This document shows positions 1-8,795 of a DNA stretch of 64,000 nt, piece after piece. Position 1 is the stretch's first letter. The number at the start of each line of letters is the position of its first letter. The notes under the pieces were generated by a model. It did not search any database and was not told the DNA's origin. It was given only the letters and a program-made list of their open reading frames with translations. Where the stretch lies: the NCBI GenBank assembly GCA_016938655.1, contig JAFGUG010000080.1, positions 1 to 64,000 of the forward strand, read 5' to 3'. The translations under genes and the position numbers were made by a program. Source of the stretch: Thiotrichales bacterium. GTDB lineage: Bacteria; Pseudomonadota; Gammaproteobacteria; Thiomicrospirales; Thiomicrospiraceae.

Positions 1-114
1 ACATTCTGTGGGTTTTACGCTCTCAATTTAGTCCAGTAAACATTCAAACAAATCTTACTTAATTTGATATTAAACCCAATCCACTTGTCTATTAACGATC
101 CTCTCAAACCAAAA

Positions 115-150
115 AACGCCATTATGCTTCGCATAACGGCGTTTATTTAT
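115..150 (+). terminator. Intrinsic terminator-like hairpin
   Basis: The arms at 115-127 and 131-143 pair with one A/C mismatch and are followed by an A/T-rich tract. It probably ends a gene lying left of the window and may work in both directions. The rest of 1-313 holds no convincing gene. Confidence 0.6.
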
Positions 151-248
151 TATTCATTTAAACCAATTTTTATTCAAATGACTGCTAATAAGAACCAAAT
201 AGACTTAATTTTGTCTAAATTTGATTATCAATGCTTTTATATAAAACA

Positions 249-281
249 AAAAAAGAGTGTATTTATTCAATACACCCTCTT
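249..281 (-). terminator. Probable tyrS terminator
   Basis: Read on the minus strand just after the tyrS stop, an imperfect hairpin (arms near 255-263 and 269-279, two-base bulge) is followed by a run of seven T. Position and T-tract fit an intrinsic terminator. Confidence 0.5.
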
Positions 282-313
282 ATATATAACTAACAATTTG
301 TATCAGTGATTAA

Positions 314-1504
314 CTATTGAATCGTGATTCTTGCAAACTTACGTTTTCCTACCTGATAAACAGACGTTGAGCCAGCTTGCACAGTGATACGACTGTCCTC
401 TACTTTCTCACCATTAATTTTTACTGCACCCTGCTTCGTCATTCGGTGCGCATCGGATGTTGAACCTACCAGGCCTGCTTCTTTTAATAAAGCAGCAAGT
501 GGCATCTCACCTTCAAAGGTAAACTCAGGCATCTCATCTGGGATCGCATTTTTAGAAAAACGGGTTTCAAAGTCAGCTAGAGCGGCCTTTGCATCTTCTT
601 CTGAATGAAAGCGAGTAATTAACTCAATTGCTAACTTCACTTTTACATTACGCGGGTTTTCACCCTTAGCTATCGCTTCTTTCAAACCGTCGATGGTTTC
701 AATACTTTCAAAGCTCAATAACTCATAGTAACGCCACATTAATTCGTCTGAAACGGACATGACTTTACCAAACATATCATTTGGCGCGTCTTTAATCCCT
801 ATATAGTTATTTAAAGACTTAGACATTTTATTAACGCCATCCAACCCCTCAAGAATTGGCATGGTTAACGTACATTGCTGTGGCTTACCGTAAATACCTT
901 GCAAAGTACGACCCATGAGGAGGTTAAACTTTTGGTCCGTTCCACCCAACTCTATGTCCGCATCCATCGCCACCGAATCATAACCCTGAACTAATGGATA
1001 TAAAAACTCGTGAATGGCAATGGGTGTGTTTGAAGCATAACGATCACCGAAGTCATTTCGCTCTAACATTCGGGCAACCGTTTGTTTACCGGCTAACTGA
1101 ATCATATCCGCCGCAGACATTTTAGACATCCACTCGGAGTTAAACATGACTGTCGTTTTTGCTGGATCTAAGATTTTGAACACCTGCTCTTTATAAGTCT
1201 CAGCATTTTGCGCAACTTCTTCTGCCGTCAACGGTGGACGCGTTGCACTCTTGCCAGTTGGGTCACCAATCATCGCAGTAAAATCACCAATTAAGAATAG
1301 AACCTCGTGCCCCAAATCTTGAAACTGCTTTAATTTATTAATTAGAACCGTATGCCCTAGGTGTAAATCAGCCGCGGTTGGATCGAAGCCGGCTTTTACA
1401 CGCAATGGCTTGCCGCTCTCTAATTTTTCGATTAACTCTTTTTCGACCAGAATCTCTTCCGCACCACGTTTAATAATCGCTAACTGTTCTTGAACTGATT
1501 TCAT
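314..1504 (-). CDS. tyrS: Tyrosine--tRNA ligase
   Basis: Class I aminoacyl-tRNA synthetase that charges tRNA-Tyr in the cytoplasm. The 396-residue protein has the HIGH-type signature HLGH (about residues 48-51, in [11 protein letters not shown]), the KMSKS loop around residue 230, and a C-terminal S4-like RNA-binding segment ending in [10 protein letters not shown]. Length and the [11 protein letters not shown] spacing resemble the TyrZ-like bacterial branch rather than the 424-residue E. coli TyrS. It lies downstream of pyrD on the same strand, with a 74-nt gap that carries one copy of the AGCAGGCCTGCT palindrome. The identification is secure; the subclass is inferred. Confidence 0.97.
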   Translation of the reverse strand: MKSVQEQLAIIKRGAEEILVEKELIEKLESGKPLRVKAGFDPTAADLHLGHTVLINKLKQFQDLGHEVLFLIGDFTAMIGDPTGKSATRPPLTAEEVAQNAETYKEQVFKILDPAKTTVMFNSEWMSKMSAADMIQLAGKQTVARMLERNDFGDRYASNTPIAIHEFLYPLVQGYDSVAMDADIELGGTDQKFNLLMGRTLQGIYGKPQQCTLTMPILEGLDGVNKMSKSLNNYIGIKDAPNDMFGKVMSVSDELMWRYYELLSFESIETIDGLKEAIAKGENPRNVKVKLAIELITRFHSEEDAKAALADFETRFSKNAIPDEMPEFTFEGEMPLAALLKEAGLVGSTSDAHRMTKQGAVKINGEKVEDSRITVQAGSTSVYQVGKRKFARITIQ

Positions 1505-1548
1505 GTTGTCTTCTTACTTAAATCTTAAAAATGTTTGTTTTAAAAAGG

Positions 1549-1560
1549 AGCAGGCCTGCT
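1549..1560. repeat. AGCAGGCCTGCT palindrome
   Basis: Perfect copy in the gap between the pyrD stop and the tyrS start, both minus strand. Confidence 0.9.
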
Positions 1561-1578
1561 TAAATGTGCAGAGCCACG

Positions 1579-2532
1579 CTAAACCGCACCGCACAAAACG
1601 GTGTCGGTGTTTAATTCTAATGCGCCAGTGAGCTGACTAACCGAGATCATGCCATTGGCTTTTAAATATTTGGCGATGCCTTTGTTTACTTTTTTGACAA
1701 TTAACGGGTCTTTCGCAACCGCCGTACCAATCGCCACCATCGACGCACCCGCTAAGAAAAACTCAATCGCATCTTCAGCACTGGCGATACCGCCCAAACC
1801 AATAATAGGAATATTATGCAACTTAGCCACTTGGTAAACCTGATGCACCTTTAATAAAGCAACCGGCTTAATGGCTGGCCCTGACAAACCACCCTGGTTA
1901 TTTCCTAAGGTCGGTCTACGGGTTTTGGCATCAATTTGCATCCCCATTAAGGTGTTAATGGCAGACAGCGCATCTGCTCCTGCATCAATGACTCGTCGCG
2001 CACCTTCGGCAATGTCGGTCTGATTAGGCGAAAGTTTGACTATAAGCGGCTTGGTCGTGTTTGCACGACAGGCTTCCACTACTCTGGCTGCCATATCTGG
2101 GTCATTCCCAAACGCCGCACCGCCTTTTTTAACATTCGGGCAAGAGATATTAACTTCAATAGCGGGCAGTTCGGTATCGTTAAACAAACGCACCACTTCG
2201 GCGTACTCTTCAATGCTCGAACCGGATACATTAATAATGAATCGCGTTTGACTCATATCCAACTTTGGTAGGTAATCTTTAATAATGGCGTGTGCACCCG
2301 GGTTTTGCAAACCAATTGAGTTTAATAATCCACTCGGTGATTCCATCACGCGATCTGGCTTATTACCTAGCTTTGGCTCTAAGGTGGTGCCTTTTAAAAA
2401 CAACGCCCCCACATCTTGGTTGGCAAAGCCACTGACAGACTGGTATTCTATGCCGTATCCAGCATTCCCCGAGGCAATAGCCACCGGCGAATTGAATTTT
2501 ATTCCACAAATTTCGACTGATAAATCAACCAT
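1579..2532 (-). CDS. pyrD: Dihydroorotate dehydrogenase, class 1B-like catalytic subunit
   Basis: Oxidises dihydroorotate to orotate in pyrimidine synthesis, with FMN in a TIM barrel. Seen: the FMN-contact start NSPVAIASGN, the active-site loop NISCPN with the class 1B cysteine base, KLSPN, and the C-terminal phosphate-binding GLGGIAS and GTAVAKDP motifs. The ATG at 2532 is chosen because ACAGGA lies 7-10 nt upstream; a longer reading to 2559 would overlap trmL. At about 317 residues it lacks the N-terminal membrane helix of class 2 PyrD, the usual gammaproteobacterial form. Class 1B enzymes normally need a PyrK iron-sulfur/FAD partner, and none is encoded here. Confidence 0.92.
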   Translation of the reverse strand: MVDLSVEICGIKFNSPVAIASGNAGYGIEYQSVSGFANQDVGALFLKGTTLEPKLGNKPDRVMESPSGLLNSIGLQNPGAHAIIKDYLPKLDMSQTRFIINVSGSSIEEYAEVVRLFNDTELPAIEVNISCPNVKKGGAAFGNDPDMAARVVEACRANTTKPLIVKLSPNQTDIAEGARRVIDAGADALSAINTLMGMQIDAKTRRPTLGNNQGGLSGPAIKPVALLKVHQVYQVAKLHNIPIIGLGGIASAEDAIEFFLAGASMVAIGTAVAKDPLIVKKVNKGIAKYLKANGMISVSQLTGALELNTDTVLCGAV

Positions 2533-2545
2533 AGAAGCGTCCTGT

Positions 2546-3010
2546 ATGTTGCACATCATTTTATACGAACCTGAAATCCCTCAAAATACCGGGGCTTTGA
2601 TTCGCCTTAGCGCCAATATGGGCGCACATTTACACCTTATTCACCCAATCGCATTTGATTTAAGCGAGAAAAAGGTTCGTAGAGCGGGTTTAGATTACGC
2701 TGAACTCGCCAACCTTCAAGAGCATGAGAGCCTTGAAGCGTGTCTTGAAAAAATTCAGCCTAACCGTGTTTTTGCATTAACCACTAAAACAACCCGTTAT
2801 TATACCGAACCTAAGTTTGAAAACGGCGATGCTTTTCTATTTGGCCCTGAAACCCGTGGCTTACCAGCTGAAGTGATTGCAAGCTTACCGGAAGAACAGC
2901 GTTTAACCATTCCGATGATGCCAGGCGGACGCAGCTTGAACCTTGCGAACGCGGTATCGGTGATGGCCTACGAAGCTTGGCGACAACTCAACTTTGATAT
3001 GACGCTATAA
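2546..3010 (+). CDS. trmL: tRNA (cytidine/uridine-34-2'-O)-methyltransferase
   Basis: SPOUT-family enzyme that 2'-O-methylates the wobble base of tRNA-Leu isoacceptors. The 154-residue protein begins MLHIILYEPEIPQNTG, typical of TrmL/YibK, and carries the SAM-binding knot motifs LFGPETRGLP and IPMMPGGRSLNLANAVSV. The open frame continues upstream, but the family start aligns with the ATG at 2546, only 13 nt from the divergent pyrD start. In E. coli trmL also sits in the secB-gpsA neighbourhood, so the context supports the call. A strong terminator follows. Confidence 0.95.
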   Translation: MLHIILYEPEIPQNTGALIRLSANMGAHLHLIHPIAFDLSEKKVRRAGLDYAELANLQEHESLEACLEKIQPNRVFALTTKTTRYYTEPKFENGDAFLFGPETRGLPAEVIASLPEEQRLTIPMMPGGRSLNLANAVSVMAYEAWRQLNFDMTL

Positions 3011-3030
3011 CCTACTCTAAAACATCAATA

Positions 3031-3067
3031 AAAAAGGCGATCTGTTATTGTGAGATCGCCTTTTTTG
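3031..3067 (+). terminator. trmL terminator
   Basis: The 13-nt arms at 3031-3043 and 3053-3065 pair perfectly and end in six T. The A-run on the left arm lets it also serve the convergent gpsA transcript. Confidence 0.85.
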
Positions 3068-3095
3068 TTAGCCGATTTAAAACCCATTAAAAGTC

Positions 3096-3107
3096 AGCAG
3101 GCCTGCT
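3096..3107. repeat. AGCAGGCCTGCT palindrome
   Basis: Perfect copy between convergent trmL and gpsA. Flanks AAAGTC and AACTTT extend the dyad and resemble a terminator hairpin. Confidence 0.9.
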
Positions 3108-3158
3108 AACTTTTAATTGCGCGTCTTTTATACCAGTTTAATCACTCAGACAGACCAA

Positions 3159-4187
3159 TCATTCCGTTTCAGAACGACCGTCTCGAGCCATCAACTGTGA
3201 GACCGCTTCTTTAGGCGAACACTCACCCACCACGATTTTGTAAACCTGTTCCATAATTGGCAAATCTAAATGGTGACGATCCGCAATCTGCTTCACCACC
3301 TTAACGGCTTTCACCCCTTCGACGACTTGACCAATGGACGCAATCACCTCATCAATGGTGCCGTTACTTTCTGCCAATCGCAAACCAAAACGACGATTTC
3401 GAGACAGGTCATCGGTGCAGGTTAAGACTAAGTCACCCAAGCCTGCTAACCCCATAAAGGTTTCAGGCTGTCCACCCAAGGCTTGCCCTAAGCGCATCAT
3501 CTCAGCCATACCGCGTGCCACCAAAGCGGCACGCGCATTGGCACCCAAATGCAAACCATCACTTAAGCCGGTGGCAATCGCCATAATGTTTTTGTAAGCA
3601 CCACCAATTTCCACCCCCACAATATCTTGCTGGGTGTACATTCTAAAATGTGCAAAGTGAAAGGCATCTGCCCAAAACTTGGCTTCCGCTTCGGTTTCCG
3701 AGGAGCTAACCATCGCAGTTGGCAAGCCTTTAGCGACTTCGTCGGCAAAGGTTGGGCCAGTTAAAGCGGCCATGGGTTGTGCATCGCCCAACACCTGTTG
3801 TACGACTTGATGCAACATCAAAGCTGTGTCGGACTCAAATCCTTTGGTCGCCCAAGCAAAATGTACAATGCGGTTATTGGGCATTAACCCACAGATTCGA
3901 GTAAGCGTTTCACGAAACACATGGCTCGGCACCACGACCAAAATACCATCTACAGCTTTTAAGCTTTCCGTTAATTCACTTGAAACACTTAAACCTTCTG
4001 GAAAAGAGATATTCGGAAGATATTTATTATTTGCTCCCTCTAACTTCAGCAAAGCGGCTTGTTGTTCGCTGTGTGTCCACAATTTTACTTGATGACCAGC
4101 GCGAGCAAGATGAATGGCCAACGCCGTTCCCCAAGCGCCTGCGCCAATGACCGCTAAATTGAGTGGTTTAGATAGAGACAAGGTCAT
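3159..4187 (-). CDS. gpsA: Glycerol-3-phosphate dehydrogenase [NAD(P)+]
   Basis: Reduces dihydroxyacetone phosphate to sn-glycerol-3-phosphate for phospholipid synthesis. The 342-residue protein has an N-terminal Rossmann motif GAGAWGTALA (about residues 16-25), the family segments LTGPTFADEVAKGLPTA and GGAYKNIMAIATG with the catalytic lysine, and the GLAGLGDLVLTCT motif. It lies 9 nt after secB in the rhodanese-grxC-secB-gpsA operon, the order seen in E. coli yibN-grxC-secB-gpsA. No strong Shine-Dalgarno precedes the ATG, so translation may be coupled to secB. Confidence 0.97.
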   Translation of the reverse strand: MTLSLSKPLNLAVIGAGAWGTALAIHLARAGHQVKLWTHSEQQAALLKLEGANNKYLPNISFPEGLSVSSELTESLKAVDGILVVVPSHVFRETLTRICGLMPNNRIVHFAWATKGFESDTALMLHQVVQQVLGDAQPMAALTGPTFADEVAKGLPTAMVSSSETEAEAKFWADAFHFAHFRMYTQQDIVGVEIGGAYKNIMAIATGLSDGLHLGANARAALVARGMAEMMRLGQALGGQPETFMGLAGLGDLVLTCTDDLSRNRRFGLRLAESNGTIDEVIASIGQVVEGVKAVKVVKQIADRHHLDLPIMEQVYKIVVGECSPKEAVSQLMARDGRSETE

Positions 4188-4196
4188 TAACCGCGA

Positions 4197-4658
4197 CTAC
4201 TGAGCCGTCTCGTTTTCAGGCTTTTGCTGTGCCGCCTGATCCAAGTGCCCTTGATACATCGCTTCAAAGTTAACCGGTTCAAGCAACAATTGTGGGAAAC
4301 CACCGCGTGTCACTAAATCTGAAATCGCTTCACGCGCATACGGGAACAAGGTATTTGGACATTGCGCACCCAACAGGTAGCCAATCTCATCCTGGTTAAA
4401 GCCTTGCAAAGTAAAAATACCCGCTTGCTCTACTTCACACAAGAACGCAGTATGGTCTTCAATTTTAGTGGTCGCCGTTACGCGAAGAACAACATGGTAA
4501 ATGCTTTCTTCCAAGCCTTTGCTTTCAACGTTTAGGTTAATTTCTAAATTCGGCTTAAATTCTGATGTAAAAATACCCGGTGTATTTGGCGCTTCAAACG
4601 AGATGTTTTTTGTATAAATCTTTTGAATAATAAATTTTTGTTCTACTGCTTCAGACAT
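4197..4658 (-). CDS. secB: Protein-export chaperone SecB
   Basis: Cytosolic tetrameric chaperone that keeps preproteins unfolded and delivers them to SecA. The 153-residue protein has the conserved core YTKNISFEAPNTPGIF and the C-terminal region CPNTLFPYAREAISDLVTRGGFPQLLLEPVNF (quoted in parts; residues about 100-135). The ATG at 4658 is preceded by AAAGGAAA at good spacing and fits the family N terminus (MSEA...); the upstream in-frame ATG at 4700 does not. It is the third gene of the rhodanese-grxC-secB-gpsA operon. Confidence 0.96.
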   Translation of the reverse strand: MSEAVEQKFIIQKIYTKNISFEAPNTPGIFTSEFKPNLEINLNVESKGLEESIYHVVLRVTATTKIEDHTAFLCEVEQAGIFTLQGFNQDEIGYLLGAQCPNTLFPYAREAISDLVTRGGFPQLLLEPVNFEAMYQGHLDQAAQQKPENETAQ

Positions 4659-4728
4659 GCTGTTTCCTTTGTGTCGATGCGGAACTTGATGCCCCGCCAT
4701 TTTTTATTTGAAAACCAAATTGGATGGA

Positions 4729-4983
4729 TTAGGCGTTAAGTAACGAATCAATTTCGCCACGTTTATCCGCTGCGGACAGATCATCAAACCCACCTACATG
4801 GTGATCGCCAATAAAGATTTGTGGAACGGTGTTACGACCCGTCTTGGCTTCTAAATCCGCCCACTGCTTTGAATCTCCACCAATATCAATCGATTCATAG
4901 CTCGCGCCTTTAGAATCCAATAAACGCTTTGCCATATTGCAATACGGGCACGTTGCAGTGCAATAAATAACGACTTTAGCCAT
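4729..4983 (-). CDS. grxC: Glutaredoxin 3
   Basis: Glutathione-dependent dithiol oxidoreductase of 84 residues. Seen: the CPYC redox site near residues 12-15, the TVPQIFIG cis-proline loop, and the GGFDDL glutathione-binding segment. The ATG at 4983 has GAGGAAA upstream; the longer open frame to 5076 only runs back into the rhodanese gene. It lies between the rhodanese gene and secB, as in E. coli. Function is secure from motif and length. Confidence 0.96.
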   Translation of the reverse strand: MAKVVIYCTATCPYCNMAKRLLDSKGASYESIDIGGDSKQWADLEAKTGRNTVPQIFIGDHHVGGFDDLSAADKRGEIDSLLNA

Positions 4984-5015
4984 CTTAGTTTCCTCTTTTG
5001 GTTGAGCCTTTTTGG

Positions 5016-5456
5016 CTATTTTTTTCTGTTTTTTTTTGACTTCACCGAACCAACTGGCAGGCCTGCTGATTTCCAAGCATTGATTCCACCTGCAAGGTTA
5101 TTTACATTCGTAAACCCTTTTTTAGCCAACATGCCAGCGGCTTTACCAGAACGCGCCCCACTTAAGCAATACACTAAAATAGGGGTATCTTTGTCGACCT
5201 TAATGGTGTCAATTTTAGACGCCAGTTCAGTTACGGAAATATTCGTTGCCTGACCAATCGCCCCTTCTTTAAATTCCCCTGGAGTACGCACATCCAATAA
5301 AAATGCATCGTCATTAAACAAGCGAGTCGCCGCATCGGTGCCCACACTGTTATAACCGGCAATCTTATCGCCAACATAGCTATAAATTAACATCGCTAAA
5401 ATTACGGCCGCGGCAATAAACAAAAGCATCTGCTCTTGTATAAATTCATTAATCAT
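5016..5456 (-). CDS. Membrane-anchored rhodanese-domain protein (YibN-like)
   Basis: Single rhodanese domain, 146 residues, with one N-terminal transmembrane helix (about residues 9-27, LLFIAAAVILAMLIYSYVG). The active-site loop CLSGARSG contains the catalytic cysteine expected for sulfur transfer. It heads the rhodanese-grxC-secB-gpsA operon, matching E. coli yibN. Near its end the coding sequence contains the GCAGGCCTGC palindrome (5057-5066), read as A-G-L, and it finishes in a basic tail SVKSKKNRKK. The exact sulfur acceptor cannot be told from sequence. Confidence 0.9.
   Translation of the reverse strand: MINEFIQEQMLLFIAAAVILAMLIYSYVGDKIAGYNSVGTDAATRLFNDDAFLLDVRTPGEFKEGAIGQATNISVTELASKIDTIKVDKDTPILVYCLSGARSGKAAGMLAKKGFTNVNNLAGGINAWKSAGLPVGSVKSKKNRKK
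5057..5066. repeat. GCAGGCCTGC palindrome inside rhodanese CDS
   Basis: Ten-base core of the window-wide palindrome, within the last 17 codons of the rhodanese gene and read as A-G-L. Confidence 0.8.
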
Positions 5457-5643
5457 TTATCTTTCCTTAAATAGATATAGTGCGTAATTCACACGTTTTA
5501 AAGGGCAACTGTTAAAGAATGCCACTCAAGGCACGCCTCTAAACCGAGTAAAAAAGGCTTTTAAAATCAAACCTGATGATTTTAACAGTGAAAGTCGCTA
5601 CAATGAATCGTATTTTCTAAAAATTTATGGTAGTGAAGCACAA

Positions 5644-7224
5644 ATGAGTCAAGAACTGAAACCTAAGATCAAAATTAAGAACCGCCCAACTGGATTAATT
5701 ATCCTTGATGGCTGGGGTCATCGCGAAGAGACGGCGTTTAATGCCATCGCACAAGGCAATACGCCAAACTGGGACAAACTCGTTGCCAACAATCCAAACA
5801 CACTCATTCACACATCCGGGTTAAAAGTCGGCTTGCCTGAAGGCCAAATGGGGAACTCTGAAGTTGGCCACCTTAATTTAGGTGCGGGCCGTATTGTCTA
5901 CCAAGAGCTAACGCGCATTCAAAAAGACATTGACGATGGCCGCTTCTTTAACAACAACGCCATTTTAAATGCCATCGACAAAGCCACCGAACGTGATCGA
6001 AACGTTCATATTATGGGCTTAATCTCTGATGGCGGTGTTCACTCTCATATCAGTCACATCAAAGCGTGCATCTCACTAGCGGTTGAGCGTGGTTCAAAAC
6101 CCTTAATTCACATGTTTGCGGATGGTCGAGACACGGCACCACAAAGCGCACTTAAATATATTAAAGAACTTGAAGATCACATGGCTGAAATCGGCGGTGG
6201 GCGTATTGCGACCATCACAGGTCGCTTCTTTGCATTAGACCGCGACAACCGTTGGGATCGTATTGAAGAAACCTACAAAGTCATTTGCTGTGCTGAAGGT
6301 ACTTACACTGAAAACTCCGCAACCGAAGCGGTTGAATCGGCCTATGCACGTGGTGAAACCGATGAGTTTATTAAAGCGACCGTTATTCTTAATAAAAAAG
6401 GCAAGGCACACAAAGTTAAAGACGGCGACTCTTTTATCTTTATGAACTACCGTTCTGACCGAGCACGTGAATTAACGCGCGCCTTTATCTTAAGTGACTT
6501 TGGTGAATTCCATCGTTGCAAAACCCCGATTCTTTCTGAGTTTGTTACCCTAACGGAATACCACAAAAACTTTGAAAGTTTTGGCGCAAGCATCGCTTAC
6601 CGTCCAACTAAATTAAAAAACACGTTTGGTGAAGTGATCTCTAAACTCCAACTGCGCCAGCTGCGTATTGCGGAAACCGAGAAATATGCACACGTCACGT
6701 TTTTCTTAAACGGCGGTATTGAAGCGCCGTATTTAGGGGAAGAACGCATCTTAGTGCCTTCTCCAAAAGTACTCACTTACGACTTACAGCCAGAGATGAG
6801 CTTGCCAGAACTGACGGACAAATTAGTTGAAGCGATTGAATCAGGGCGCTTTGATACATTTATCTGTAACATTGCTAACCCAGACATGGTGGGACATACC
6901 GGAAAGTTTGATGCCTGTATTAAAGCCGTTGAAGCAGTCGACTTGGCGTTAGGTAGAATCTTAGCAGCCATTGAAAAAGCCAATGGTCAAGTCTTAGTCA
7001 CCGCTGACCACGGTAACATGGAAATGTTACAAGACCCTGAGACCGGTGAGCCATTAACCTCGCACACCACCTTCCCAGTGCCTTGTGTCTATTTTGGCCC
7101 TAAAAAAGACATTCATTTAGATGAGGGCGGCTCTTTGGCAGATGTGATGCCAACCGTTCTCGACCTAATGGAAATTGATTTACCTGAAGAGATGACGGGT
7201 CGAAGCTTAGTGGTTAAAAACTAA
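5644..7224 (+). CDS. gpmI: 2,3-bisphosphoglycerate-independent phosphoglycerate mutase
   Basis: Interconverts 3- and 2-phosphoglycerate using two Mn ions and a phosphoserine intermediate. The 526-residue protein has the metal site LDGWGHREE, the serine loop GNSEVGHLNLGAGR, the DGRDTAP substrate motif, the ITGRFFALDRDNRWDR segment, and the C-terminal metal ligands NPDMVGHTG and TADHGNMEM. It is divergent from the rhodanese operon, as gpmI is from yibN in E. coli. The ribosome-binding site is weak. The single-gene transcript ends at an unusual paired-palindrome hairpin. Confidence 0.97.
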   Translation: MSQELKPKIKIKNRPTGLIILDGWGHREETAFNAIAQGNTPNWDKLVANNPNTLIHTSGLKVGLPEGQMGNSEVGHLNLGAGRIVYQELTRIQKDIDDGRFFNNNAILNAIDKATERDRNVHIMGLISDGGVHSHISHIKACISLAVERGSKPLIHMFADGRDTAPQSALKYIKELEDHMAEIGGGRIATITGRFFALDRDNRWDRIEETYKVICCAEGTYTENSATEAVESAYARGETDEFIKATVILNKKGKAHKVKDGDSFIFMNYRSDRARELTRAFILSDFGEFHRCKTPILSEFVTLTEYHKNFESFGASIAYRPTKLKNTFGEVISKLQLRQLRIAETEKYAHVTFFLNGGIEAPYLGEERILVPSPKVLTYDLQPEMSLPELTDKLVEAIESGRFDTFICNIANPDMVGHTGKFDACIKAVEAVDLALGRILAAIEKANGQVLVTADHGNMEMLQDPETGEPLTSHTTFPVPCVYFGPKKDIHLDEGGSLADVMPTVLDLMEIDLPEEMTGRSLVVKN

Positions 7225-7253
7225 CGCTTAAGCCACACTTTCTTTGCAAACTT

Positions 7254-7292
7254 AGCAGGCCTGCCTAATTCATTTAGGCAGGCCTGCTTGGT
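7254..7292 (+). terminator. Paired-palindrome hairpin after gpmI
   Basis: Two copies of the GCAGGCCTGC core (7255-7264 and 7278-7287) form one long inverted repeat with 15-nt arms around a short TTCAT loop, followed by TGGTTTTC. It is probably an intrinsic terminator built from two copies of the palindrome. Confidence 0.7.
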
Positions 7293-7370
7293 TTTCAGAA
7301 GGGTAAAACTGGAAAAAACCATTCAATACGCCTATGCTATCTAGCACATCACGCTAAAGGGTAACATTCC

Positions 7371-8786
7371 GTGTCCGAATTCCTCAGCCTCCCTCTTTTC
7401 TGGCTATACCTTACGGCTTATAGCGGCCTTGTTCTGGCTGCACTTTTACACATGCTGTACCGCCAACGTTCGCCACAAAGCCTTATGGCTTGGTTGCTGA
7501 CTCTATTACTGCTGCCCTATTTCGGGATAATCTTGTATCTAGTGTTCGGTACCCGAAAATTCTTTGTAAAACGCACCAAGAGCCGTATTGAACTGAACGC
7601 CGAGCAACCCCTAAAATCTGACCACTGGCTAACTCAACAAACGGACCACATTTTAAGAGCCAACCACATTTCAGCCACCAGCGAACACAATCACATTGAA
7701 ATTTTGCACAACAGTACCGAACTGTACGATGCCTTTTTAAGCGCCATTGAAAATGCCCAAACAAGTATTTACATCGAAACCTACATTTTTGAACTCGACC
7801 AAACTGGGCAAGCCATACTGCAAGCCTTAACCCACAAAGCGCAACAGGGCATTAAAGTCTGCTTACTGCTGGATGGTATTGGCTCTTTTAATCTTTATAA
7901 ACACCAATCCAAGTTCAAACCACTTATTCAACAAGGCGGCAAGGTTGCGTTTTTCCACCCCGTTTTCGGTTCACTCTTTAAGGGTCAAATCAACCTCCGA
8001 AACCACCGTAAAATTTACTTGTTTGACGAACACACCTTGCTTACCGGCGGCATGAATATCTCCAATGAGTATTTAGGCGCCGCCCAACCAACGGGTGAAC
8101 AACGTTGGAAAGAGTTTATGCTGCAAATCTCAGGAACCGCCATCGCCCACTACGCGAAAATATTTTCAGAAGATTGGTACTATGCAACCAATCAGACATT
8201 AACACTTGAACCCCCACAAAAAGCCTATTTTGATGACCCTCATCGCTATCAGCAAATTTTACAAACGGTGCCTTCGGGCCCAGACATAGAGGGCGAGCCT
8301 TTATTTGAAGTTTTATTACACAAACTCTACTCGGCCAAACACAACATTCAAATTGTCACCCCCTACTTCATTCCCGACAGCAGCGTGCTCAATGCACTGT
8401 TAATTGCATTAAAACGCGGCGTGAGAGTGCAACTTTTTACACCTGAAACCTCTGACCATTTAATCTTTGACTTAGGGCGCAGCTCGTACACTCGCGAATT
8501 GGCAGAAGCCGGTGCAGAGGTTTTTTACTACACACAGAGTATGTTGCACGCCAAATTACTTCTGATTGACCAAGAAGCCATGATTTCCGGTTCGGCAAAT
8601 TTAGACTACCGCTCAATTTATATTAATTACGAAGTCATTAATATCGTCTACTCGAGCAACCTCATCACAGAGACTCAAGCATGGATTGAAGACCTCAAAC
8701 CCAACTGCATTCATTTCACGCCAACCCAGAGTAAAACACGACGTTTACTGGAAAATTTAACTCGAATTATTGCGCCTATTTTGTAA
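7371..8786 (+). CDS. cls: Cardiolipin synthase
   Basis: Phospholipase D-superfamily enzyme that joins two phosphatidylglycerols, or a related phospholipid pair, into cardiolipin at the inner membrane. The 471-residue protein has two N-terminal transmembrane helices (about residues 7-27 and 37-56, the second followed by FGTRKFF) and two HKD-type motifs: NHRKIYLFDEHTLLTGG near residue 215 and MLHAKLLLIDQEAMISGSAN near residue 395. It starts with GTG after AAAGGG. A downstream EEP-family gene begins 9 nt after its stop, so the two are probably cotranscribed. Confidence 0.92.
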   Translation: MSEFLSLPLFWLYLTAYSGLVLAALLHMLYRQRSPQSLMAWLLTLLLLPYFGIILYLVFGTRKFFVKRTKSRIELNAEQPLKSDHWLTQQTDHILRANHISATSEHNHIEILHNSTELYDAFLSAIENAQTSIYIETYIFELDQTGQAILQALTHKAQQGIKVCLLLDGIGSFNLYKHQSKFKPLIQQGGKVAFFHPVFGSLFKGQINLRNHRKIYLFDEHTLLTGGMNISNEYLGAAQPTGEQRWKEFMLQISGTAIAHYAKIFSEDWYYATNQTLTLEPPQKAYFDDPHRYQQILQTVPSGPDIEGEPLFEVLLHKLYSAKHNIQIVTPYFIPDSSVLNALLIALKRGVRVQLFTPETSDHLIFDLGRSSYTRELAEAGAEVFYYTQSMLHAKLLLIDQEAMISGSANLDYRSIYINYEVINIVYSSNLITETQAWIEDLKPNCIHFTPTQSKTRRLLENLTRIIAPIL

Positions 8787-8795
8787 GGTTAAAAG

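Noticed and set aside
64-309. 81-codon open frame at the left end
   Set aside because: It spans two terminator-like hairpins, is A/T-rich and low in complexity, and has no recognisable family or ribosome-binding site.
2285-2545. N-terminal extension of trmL
   Set aside because: It lies antisense within pyrD and adds residues unlike the family; the family start fits 2546.
5644-7224. Classical Haemophilus or Neisseria uptake sequence
   Set aside because: Neither AAGTGCGGT nor GCCGTCTGAA stands out as repeated; the enriched motif is a different palindrome.
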